A stretch of DNA of 64,000 nucleotides, taken from assembly GCA_025617745.1 (NCBI GenBank), contig CM046873.1, positions 28,781,410 to 28,845,409 on the forward strand, read 5' to 3'. Below the pieces are notes generated by a model. The model did no database searches. It was not told the origin of the DNA and saw nothing but the letters and a program-made list of their open reading frames with translations. Shown one piece after another: positions 36,201 through 42,942 of the stretch. Both the position numbers and the translations under genes were made by a program. Source of the stretch: Heliocidaris erythrogramma (taxonomy: Eukaryota > Echinodermata > Echinoidea > Camarodonta > Echinometridae). Within the stretch, counting starts at the first letter, position 1, and every line of letters begins with the position of its first letter.

Positions 36201-38376
36201 TGTCGCGATGGCCTTTTGGAACCTGGCTTGTATTTCTTATGTTATCCTTTGTTCCGAGCGAGGATCTGCTACCTTTTTGGTAGGAGCCAATCAGCGGACG
36301 TATCTTCGCATGACGTCAGCATAAATTTGGTATGAAATTCGCCTTCATCTCGAGCACTAGCTCGCTCGGCACGTACTGCACCCGGCGCAAGGCTACATCA
36401 ATCATGACCGAATGGAAAGCAAGCCCCGCAGAGACCGTTGTGATTGGTCGATAATCCTCGGTGTAGGCGTGTTAGCATACGAATGTCAACTCGTGAATAA
36501 TTCATATCGGACGATGGAAACCCAGGTTCCAAAAGGCCTCGCTACTAAAGTCGCTCGATCGCGCGTTCACCCGGCCGTGTTGATTCTTTTCGTCGCCGGC
36601 TAGTCTCATCTCAGGCACAGCATGGCGAGGAAAATGGCCAAGTCACAAGGCCTTGTCAAAAGGCTATACAAGTCACCGACACAGTCCTTATTTCGGCAAT
36701 GACGCCTCGTGTGAGCCGGGTTTAAAAGGATACGCCACCGGGCGGCCGTGGGGAAAGTCAGGATTGCGTAAGCCCCATTCACTCATACACAAAGTTTGTG
36801 CGCCAAACGCGTTCGTTGGACTAAGTGGGATTACATTTCGACTGCACGAAGCCGACCGAATGTCGCACGAGAGCTCGAGCTCAGGTGGAGCGTACATGTT
36901 TGTGCGGCGACCAGTCTTCCGAGGTTTGCGCCCCGAGGGGCAACGGCATGATCAGGTAACGATCACGGTGCCCTCTCGCGGCATTAAAACGTCCACAATC
37001 TGCGGTTGAGTATCCCTTTAAAGGGGAAGTCCGGTCAAAGAATTACATGGTTTTAATAGAAGAAAATAAATAAATGAAACAAAAGCTCGATGAAATCGGA
37101 CAACTAAGAAAGTTATGATTTGTTTTTAATTTACATGAAAAGTAGGGAAAACAATGAAAATCACTAGATACATTGGCAACTCGTGAATGAGTTTGTGACG
37201 TCATTACCTCACAACACACCAATTAATTTCTTGACATAAATAATACAAACTTTCAATTTTTGTCTAGGAATATGATTTCCTCATAACTTGAACCAAATTA
37301 AAAATTTATAGTAATATGTTTTTGTCTTATTAGTTGTCCGATTTTTCTCAAACTCTTAAAAAATTATGTTTGTCTGATTTTTCTGCTTCTATCAAAACCT
37401 AGTAATTCTTTGACCGGACTTCTCCTTTGAGTTAGGCTCCGGAAAGCTATTGCTTTTACAGGAAGATAAACGAGTATGTGTCATAAAACTTACCACATGG
37501 CTGTGGAGGAGGCAAAGATGACATAGTATAATAGAATCAAGGTAGCCAATATATAATATGCATGTCGGAGATCTTCACTGCTTCATATGCAGATAATGCC
37601 AATGTGTAAGATAGTTAACCTAAAAAAGTTACACGTCGTTTTTCCGAAGGTTCGTATTTCCAAAGGTTCGTTACTCCGATAGTTCGTAATTCCGAAAATG
37701 GAATCATGGGAATAGGGTTCGTAATTTCCAAAATGAAAAAGGGTTCATTTGGAACTATGAACCCTTTTCCAAAAATGGTGTCAACTTTGTCGCCATCAAT
37801 TATTCTAGGTTTTATGCAGGGAGGCCTTTCAAGTTCATTTTTTCCATTTCTTCCGTTTTGTCATTCTTTGTATACGAAAGGTTCAAAGGCTTTGTGTTTG
37901 TTTATTTGCAGACGACCTGGTCATTTGGAAATATAATACAAATGATTTTCTATTATTTGAAATATCGAACAGGCTCCCAAGTTCCTATGATACCTACCAT
38001 CTACGTCAACCTGTGCGGAGAGTTTAGAAGCGTAACTTTCGGTACCATAAAACGTTGACAGTGATGATGTTGAAAAGGCGCTGTTACGGCGTACGAAAGT
38101 CACCCCGTCGGGAATTCGATTTTGCTGGTCAGAAGTCAACTCCCCTTGGTCAAAAGTGAATTCGAAGATCCGTCGACTGAGAAGGAGGCCGGGATCCACA
38201 CCACCGGTACTCAGATCGCCCCCTTCTGGGTTGCCCTCTATGATGTTGTAGCCGATGCCGAGAAAGTTGACACCATGCTGGATCGGAAGTTCAGCCGTAA
38301 CAGAACAGCGTTTGATATCTTGAATCATTACCAGTGTTGAGATGATAAGGAGAAAAGCAAGGTTTCCACCGAACAT
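24937..38376 (-). CDS. Apextrin-like secreted protein (MACPF + ApeC), 9 coding exons, complete
   Basis: Exons in order: 38376-37998, 35453-35406, 34286-34066, 33104-33015, 32772-32622, 30937-30755, 29993-29712, 26842-26637, 25179-24937. All have GT donors and AG acceptors, and every junction keeps phase, giving 600 residues. Residues 1 to about 28 form a hydrophobic signal peptide (MFGGNLAFLLIISTLVM). Exons 1-6 make a MACPF domain. Its signature spans the exon 3/4 junction as Y-x6-WGTH at residues 207-217, with small-residue beta-hairpin segments on either side (GYEGATASVQFAASA; SISASGAYAGFSASVSV). Exons 7-9 encode an ApeC domain: WPDGVYGLPRPFNGCP, FCMKT, YCIYQYGSQCPQG, QYCCRNDG. MACPF+ApeC is the known architecture of apextrins, secreted proteins in echinoids, cnidarians and amphioxus, linked to development or innate defence. 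The MACPF part is expected to oligomerise into membrane pores; ApeC proteins of amphioxus bind bacterial cell-wall material. Pore activity here is inferred, not shown. Exon 3 has a weak acceptor (TTAATAAAG). Confidence 0.9.
25239..26362 (+). repeat. tRNA-derived SINE split by a TTAA MITE (intron 8 of the apextrin-like gene)
   Basis: The left part, 25239-25339, has the tRNA-like head: box A TTGGTCAGGTGGATACG and box B GGTTCGAGTCCCGCCGCGG. The right part, 26244-26362, continues the same SINE (CTGCATTTGCCACTCTCC, then AGTAAATGGGTACC). Removing the insert restores the junction ACATTAATCTGCATTTGCC, as in the copy at 1.3 kb. Confidence 0.85.
25336..26247. mobile_element. TTAA MITE 'AGGAGAATTA' (904 bp) inserted in a SINE
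   Basis: Element 25340-26243 has 10 bp perfect inverted ends, AGGAGAATTA and TAATTCTCCT, and TTAA on both sides. The interrupted SINE gives the pre-insertion site. It contains no transposase frame. The TTAAAGGAG border fits the TTAAAGGRR pattern of T2-type MITEs. Confidence 0.9.
26880..27150 (+). repeat. Degenerate 'TTCGGAATTATGAACC' repeat cluster
   Basis: Short units built on GGTTCGTAATT and CCTTCGGAATTATGAACC alternate in both orientations. The same motif family recurs at 37.64-37.78 and 39.67-39.94 kb. Confidence 0.75.
27225..27320 (+). repeat. CA and TA dinucleotide microsatellites
   Basis: (CA)n at 27232-27275 followed by (TA)n at 27300-27314. Confidence 0.95.
27380..28800 (+). pseudogene. 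CR1/L2-type non-LTR retrotransposon, 3' part with broken reverse transcriptase
   Basis: One frame gives CGVPQGSLLGPLLFILYIND and then FADDSNLFF, the conserved reverse-transcriptase palm motifs with the FADD catalytic pair. The frame continues through KANKLSLNLNKTNYMLF and KFLGIIIDDKLSW to about 28005. Frameshifts and stops follow, but the C-terminal block is still readable (NNELPNALSD; PTRQSNFFHLPRTRT; FPGPKFWNSLD). The 3' end carries an AAATC pentanucleotide tail at about 28765-28795, as many CR1/L2-clade elements have short-repeat tails. The 5' half, including the endonuclease, is missing. It lies in intron 7 of the apextrin-like gene, in the opposite orientation. Confidence 0.88.
29134..29159 (+). 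repeat. 26-base poly-G tract
   Basis: Uninterrupted G homopolymer in intron 7 of the apextrin-like gene. Confidence 0.95.
30040..30225 (+). repeat. ATG/ATA/CAT trinucleotide microsatellites
   Basis: Mixed GAT, AAC, ATC and ATA trinucleotide runs in intron 6 of the apextrin-like gene, adjoining the SINE at 30.23 kb and probably partly its tail. Confidence 0.9.
30226..30315 (-). repeat. tRNA-derived SINE head fragment
   Basis: The minus strand reads a box A-like TGGTAGAAGGTTCTTGACTC and box B GGTTCGATCC. A long ATT-type tail lies immediately downstream. Confidence 0.6.
30500..30715. mobile_element. Possible one-ended TTAA MITE fragment (AGGGGATGCCCACCC)
   Basis: TTTAAAGGGGATGCCCACCC has the form of a TTAAAGGRR-type MITE end. 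No matching inverse end was found nearby, so this is at most a truncated copy. Confidence 0.4.
30940..32620. other. Intron 5 of the apextrin-like gene
   Basis: No mobile element recognised except a short GGGTCATTTCA triplication near 31330 and a GA repeat at 32552-32575. I looked here for a missing MACPF exon and found none with correct splice sites and phase. Confidence 0.5.
32950..33001 (+). repeat. CT and TA simple repeats
   Basis: (CT)n followed by (TA)n in intron 4 of the apextrin-like gene, just downstream of exon 4. Confidence 0.9.
33715..33962 (-). repeat. tRNA-derived SINE with AT-rich tail
   Basis: The minus strand has a box A-like TCGTAGTCGATTGGTTTATT and box B GGGCTCGAACCCCGGCACG at about 33896-33915, then a body and ATT-repeat tails at 33822-33832 and 33726-33785. 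It lies in intron 3 of the apextrin-like gene. Confidence 0.65.
34531..34682. mobile_element. Palindromic MITE variant (GGGCCCTGTCTCATAAAAC)
   Basis: It starts CAGGGCCCTGTCTCATAAAA, carries the shared core AATCCTTGCATCTGATTGGC, and has internal inverted arms TTGCAATAACTG and CAGTTGTTACTG. It lies in intron 2 of the apextrin-like gene. Confidence 0.7.
35194..35401 (+). repeat. Second tRNA-derived SINE type, abutting exon 2 of the apextrin-like gene
   Basis: Head GCGATGGCTCAGTGGTACAG (box A-like) and GCGTTCGAAACC (box B-like), then a ~140 bp body unlike the 2.8 kb family. It ends within a few bases of the exon 2 donor at 35405, so intron 2 begins almost directly with SINE sequence. Confidence 0.65.
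35488..35682 (+). repeat. 7SL-like SINE, full-length copy
   Basis: The head GGGCTTTGTGGCGTGCGCCT is followed by GTAATCCAGCTACCAGTGG. This closely follows the Alu domain of SRP (7SL) RNA, where the human gene reads GGTGGCGCGTGCCTGTAG and CCAGCTAC. A box B-like GGTTCGAG and a body ending TTACACACAC follow. It lies in intron 1 of the apextrin-like gene. Other copies are at 41.24-41.41 kb and 15.79 kb (truncated). Confidence 0.75.
36080..36675. mobile_element. 578 bp long-TIR element with 9 bp target duplication (Mutator-like)
   Basis: Element 36089-36666 starts TAGCCTTTTGACAAGGCC and ends with its exact inverse. The arms stay similar for over 100 bp (AGTGACTTGGC-type segments, CTAGCCG, GAACCTGG/CCAGGTTC). 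TACAAGTCA flanks it on both sides (36080-36088, 36667-36675). Long inverted ends plus 9 bp duplications are typical of the Mutator superfamily. Nothing in it encodes a transposase. Confidence 0.88.
36722..37021. mobile_element. TTAA MITE 'AGGGATACGCC', copy 2 (292 bp)
   Basis: Element 36726-37017, closely similar to the 17.46 kb copy, plus a short extra segment (CAGGTGGAGCGTAC near 36880). Its right TTAA (37018-37021) is also the left border of the next MITE. Confidence 0.88.
37018..37430. mobile_element. TTAA MITE 'AGGGGAAGTCCGGTC' (405 bp)
   Basis: Element 37022-37426. Left end AGGGGAAGTCCGGTCAAAGA, right end TCTTTGACCGGACTTCTCCT. The inverted arms include ATTACATGGTTTTAATAGAAG and its near-inverse. 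Borders are TTAA at the left and a mutated TTGA at the right. Confidence 0.85.
37635..37780 (+). repeat. 'GGTTCGTAATTCCGAAAATG' repeat cluster
   Basis: Several degenerate units (TTTCCGAAGGTTCGTA, TTCGTAATTCCGAAAATGG, GGGTTCATTTGGAACTATG) related to those at 26.9 and 39.7 kb. Confidence 0.75.
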
Positions 38377-39190
38377 TCTGCTTTATCACTGAATGCTACA
38401 TGAGATAGAGTCAGAAAAATAAGAATAGATATGTACTACAGGCGTAAGAATATGCTACATGATATATGCTAAAAAAAATTGTTGTTCCGTCTAAAAATCG
38501 CTAAAGTTTGGGGCACTTGAGAAAGGTAACTAAGTGGTTGACTGGGATTAAACTGAAGGGGGGGGGGATTCACATTTTCTAATATGTATGGTAACACCCC
38601 CCCCCTGCCCCCATTCAAAATGTTCTAGCGACGCCCCTAGGAGTGGTAGAGTGACGGTACACTTTTAAAAAAAAAGCCATTTTTTTCACAAGAATTTCCT
38701 GCAGTCAAGATGCCGGGAATGCCCTTTTTTTCCACAGATTTTTATACCGGAAATCAGCATATATTTACAATAAGATTATGTAAATTTACAATAAAAATTT
38801 ACTAAATATATGCTGATTTCCGGTAAACCAACAAACTTGCTGTTGTTTTACAGGAAAAGGCTGTAAAATTAAAATAACGGCAATAACTTTCAAGGGCTAA
38901 AAATCTTGTAGTTTTACAGTTATTTTTTTTTCTTGCATAATTACAAATTAATTATTCTGTCTTTTCCCATTAGCGTTGGCTGTTGCAAATCTACAGCTAC
39001 AAAGCAAATACGATCCACTGATCAACTCATCATCGACAACATCCACCACAGAAAATAACATTTGGTATTTTATAGTTGTTAAAGTGGCCATTAAATGTGA
39101 CATCCCAGTCAACGACTGTATTCAAGCAATGTACTTGTATGTAAACAAATGTGCGTAAGATTCCGAGAAAAGACAACAAAACATGAGAAT

Positions 39191-39224
<34 letters not shown>

Positions 39225-39664
39225 CCACTTTTTTGGTGCTAATTTATTTACAAAAAATAAAAACTGGTACAAGCAAAACTGACTAACAAGACAGATCATC
39301 ATAATGAAAATATGAAAGGGAGCACTTTTTTGGAATGTAAAGCTTTATCAGGGATGTTGGATAATCACTTCTTTTTTACCGTTTTTTTTTCTTCTAATTT
39401 TCAGCATTCAGTGTAATATGTTTTACAAGTATACCACTTAGCTATATACAGTAACAGCCCGCATACAGCATGCATACAAGTATTATATGACCCTAAAGTG
39501 AAGAAGGACTTCAAAGGCTATTGAACTCAATATAGGAACAGTGGCCGAAGACTTCGGAATGAAGATAAATTATTAATAAAAGTAAAGTAATGAAAGTAAC
39601 AAGATCAGAGGGGCCAGTCATGAATTGGTGGAAAGACAGCTTATTAGGTCGACCACTTGGGAGA
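38377..39664. other. Region upstream of the apextrin-like start codon
   Basis: It should hold the promoter and 5' UTR of the apextrin-like gene. An acceptor-like TAGCATTCAG lies 14 bases upstream of the ATG, so the 5' UTR may be spliced. Also present: a poly-G tract near 38560-38570, a perfect 22 bp hairpin (arms 38746-38767 and 38803-38824) and a (TA)n at 39195-39221. No confident TATA box. Confidence 0.4.
38746..38824. repeat. Perfect 22 bp inverted repeat
   Basis: Left arm ACCGGAAATCAGCATATATT, right arm its exact inverse, with a ~35 base AT-rich loop. A short palindromic element or a structured RNA if transcribed. Confidence 0.85.
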
Positions 39665-39945
39665 TACTCGAATTTCCGAAGGTTTTTTTTTTATCCCCGA
39701 AGATTCATAATTCCGAAAATAAAAATGGGTTCATAATTCCGTACATTTGATGCATTACTCCGAAGGTTCGTAATTCCGAAGGTCCGTGATTCCGAAAATG
39801 AAATAGGGTTCGTAATTCCGAAAATGAAAAAGGGTTCATAATTCTGGAAATGACATACGGTTCATAATTCCGAAAAATGAAAAAAAAAAGGATTCATAAT
39901 TCAGAAGTTTCGTAATTCCCAAAATGCAATAGAGCCTTACATAAC
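39665..39945 (+). repeat. 'TTCGTAATTCCGAAAATG' repeat cluster
   Basis: At least six degenerate units of about 25-30 bp (AAGGTTCGTAATTCCGAAGG; ATTCATAATTCCG). Same family as at 26.9 and 37.6 kb. Confidence 0.8.
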
Positions 39946-40969
39946 TTTCCAGAATTGCGAATTTTTAGATTTTCAGATTTTATTTCATTTCATTTTCATT
40001 TTCCAAAGAAACAATTGTGCAATTAACAATGTAAAAATGATTGACAATGAAACTAAGTGCAAAAACACTTTCAGTAATTATAAGCAAAATAAGCAATGTA
40101 AGTAATGTTTGAGTCGTAAGACAAAATAATAAACACAGTGAAGACTAAATTATAGTAATTATATGAAAATGAGAATGAAAGCACAGGCAGGCAAAGAAGC
40201 AGTGCTTGTAGAAGCTCTGATCCCTGGCAACAGGTAAATTATAATTCAGGAAATACATACAAATTATATTGGACAATCAAGTAGGATATGCCAAAAAAGG
40301 GGGGAAAGAAAGAAGAATGAAAAGGGGAAAGAGAAGAAAAGGGGCAAATAAAAGATAGAGAAAAAGAAGACAGATGCATGACCATGGAAAACAAACAAAT
40401 CATCAACAACAAAGAAACATAACAAAACACACTTGTTTAAAAGAGAAAGCATGAAAGAAATTGTAAAAACAAAAATCTGGAAATAGTAAAGACTTAAATT
40501 TTACATAAGATAGAACAAAAGGACAGTTTGACAGGTTGAGCGGGATCTGGAAGGTTTTTTTTTCTAGATTTTATAACAAGTAAACAAAATAGTATATATA
40601 TATTTTTAAATATTATTTTTTATAACTGCTAAAGGGAGATGCCAGTCTCTGCTTAAATAGAATCTTGAAATACTGACATCAATGAGGGTTCAATTTCCAT
40701 AGAAAACAAATAGCGATTAAAAAAAATATATTCTTTTGAATGTACAAAGACTATTACTGTCTCGTATATCCAAAGGGAGGGAGTCAATCCAATGTAGAAA
40801 AATTTCTTTGAAATATATCCGTTTGAATGGTCCCAAACGCTGGCATAGTGTCTGGAACAATTTGAAAAATGCGCCCTTCGCTAGTATTTTTATTTACTCG
40901 CATTATATAAAGAAAAATGAAAAAAATAAAGTAATTTTTGTACTCTACATTCCATAAGACATACTACAT
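39946..40969. other. Intergenic AT-rich DNA
   Basis: Contains purine-rich stretches (40300-40375). No gene or element ends recognised. Confidence 0.5.
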
Positions 40970-41190
40970 ATATTTTCCTCCCTTTTTTAAAATACTCTTT
41001 TCCAATACATATCTACGTATTTAATGTATAATAATGTAAAGTATGTGTGTGTGTGTGGGTGGGTGGGTGGGTGTGCGCGCAAGTGTGGGTGTGCATGAGG
41101 ATTTTGAATGAAATCTGTAATAAAATATTTTGAAAAACAAAAAAAAAGAGGATGGGTGTGGGTGTGTATATGCATCTACGTATCGTTATG
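40970..41190 (+). repeat. Local direct duplication, left unit (TG microsatellite inside)
   Basis: It contains ACATATCTACGTATTTAATG, a (TG)n/(GGTG)n run and GGGTGTGTATATGCATCTACG. The right unit at 41505-41725 repeats all of these, and the sequence after both units (AATAAATATATATCG) also matches. Confidence 0.85.
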
Positions 41191-41228
41191 GTGAACCCCT
41201 CATAAGAGGGAATCTCGCCTTCCTCCTC

Positions 41229-41420
41229 CATGTATGTGTGTGTGTAATTGGGTTTTTACAGACGTGTATCAATCGGATATGATTATTTACGTCTGAGACC
41301 GACCTTTAACGTCACCATCCGAAAGACGTGACTCAGTCTCGAACCTGGGTCCGCTGAATCAGTTTATAACTTCCACTGGTAGCTGGATTACAGGCGCACG
41401 CCACAACGCCCAGTTCCCTC
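41229..41420 (-). repeat. 7SL-like SINE, full-length copy with target duplication
   Basis: The minus strand begins CTGGGCGTTGTGGCGTGCGC, then CTGTAATCCAGCTACCAGTG, GGTTCGAGACTGAGTCACG and a tail ending TTACACACACA. CCTCCTCCATGTAT at the left and CCTCCTCCATACAT at the right form a likely target duplication. It sits inside sequence that the right-hand duplicate at 41.7 kb lacks. Confidence 0.8.
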
Positions 41421-41504
41421 CTCCATACATGTAAATGTAACATTTCTTTTATATGCACAGCAAAATCAGAAGGAAATAAATATATATCGTTTAAAAATGT
41501 GTTT

Positions 41505-41800
41505 ATCTATTTTTCCTCCTTTTTTTAAATACTCTTTTCCTTTACATATCTACGTATTTAATGTATAATAATGTAAAGTATGTGTGTGTGTGTGTGTGGG
41601 TTGGTGGGTGTGCGCGCATGTGTGGGTGTGCATGAGGATTTTGAATGAAATCTCTAATAAAACATTTTGGGAAAAAAAGAGGATGGGTGTGGGTGTGTGT
41701 ATGCATCTACGTATCGTTATGGTATATGCACAGCAAAATCATAAGGAAATAAATATATATCGCTTAAAAATGTGTTTATCTATTTATTTCGTCAAATTTC
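41505..41800 (+). repeat. Local direct duplication, right unit
   Basis: Repeats 40970-41190 and then runs directly into TATATGCACAGCAAAATCA, without the ~250 bp that holds the SINE in the left unit. Confidence 0.85.
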
Positions 41801-42599
41801 CTTTATACAGGGTGGCCCTTCAATAACGACTATGACTCTTCCAAGGGGCCCTGTAAGAAGTAAAAACATATTTTTAAAAATTACACATGAATATGACAAA
41901 ATAAACAAATATATATAAAGAACTAAAAAAATAAAAATAATAATACTGTTCAAACATATTTACAAGATACCAAGTAAGCAAACTTTAAAGGTTGGAAGGT
42001 TGGGATAAAAAAAATGACAAATTAAAATTTATGAGATTCAGATCCAGATGATCAATCTGAATCTTAACCTCATAATATAGTTAAGGTTTAAAAACTTAAA
42101 GCAAAATATAACAGCAGCGCCATCAGGCCCTTCCCGCAAATATTTCCCCAAACCTCAGAAAATTACATCCAATCAACCTTGCAGTAAAAAATATGCTTAT
42201 ATCAGAGAAATCAATGTACAAAGCGCTGCCCAACAAATTAATTATTGAAATATGATTTATCTATAGTTATGATTTTCTCCTGGTATTGAGTAAGATGATT
42301 TTTTTTTTGTCTTACTGCTCCAGGGCTTCAGCATGTTTTCCCAGATGAGTACAATACGTGAACATGCAAGCACAACAAAGGAATGGTTGGCGTTTTAAGC
42401 TGTAGGTAAAGTTTTCAGGGTTACACCATGCATTCTGTCACTTTCGCCACCATGAAAAATCATATGTCGCTGATACTTCACTAAAAAGTTCGAGTTTTGC
42501 TTCAAATATCTCGATATCTCGAGTTTCATGAAATCAAAACAGGTGATGCCATTAGATTGTCAACAATGAAATCAAAACATTTTTATAGTTTACTGTGTG
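41801..42599. other. Intergenic AT-rich DNA
   Basis: No gene or repeat recognised. Confidence 0.5.
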
Positions 42600-42942
42600 A
42601 GTTCAAGAAAAGTGACCCAACTGTATTAAGACATTAGGAAGAACATTTTAACATTCGATTTTGATTGGAAACACATATTAAAAAACAATGAAAAACATTA
42701 CAGTGAAGCAATTCAATTTTAAAGCACTTCATCGTATCTTACCTTTTAGATATAATTTATGGAAATGGAAAATTGTAAATGAAAATTTATGTACTTTTTG
42801 CAAAACAACTGAAACGTTTGTTCATGTTTTGTTAGAATGCCCCAAGGTAATAATATTTTGGAAACGTATTGTTGCATTTATTCGTCATGACTTCAAACAT
42901 ACACTTATATTGAATGAAAAACACTTTGTCACAGCCGATTAA
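42600..42942 (+). pseudogene. L1/Tx1-type non-LTR retrotransposon C-terminal fragment (zf-RVT)
   Basis: A frame from 42688 encodes FNFKALHRILPFRYNLWKWK, then LCTFCKTTETFVHVLLECPK and FWKR. The C-x2-C-x8-H-x4-C pattern after a 'FK.LHRILP' motif is typical of the zinc-binding region that follows reverse transcriptase in L1/Tx1-like elements. The frame stops at 42942 without the rest of the domain, and no reverse transcriptase is adjacent, so this is a short dead fragment. Confidence 0.8.

Noticed and set aside
37018-37430. CRISPR-like or regulatory palindrome
   Set aside because: The inverted repeat is a TTAA MITE; no spaced direct repeats exist anywhere in the window.
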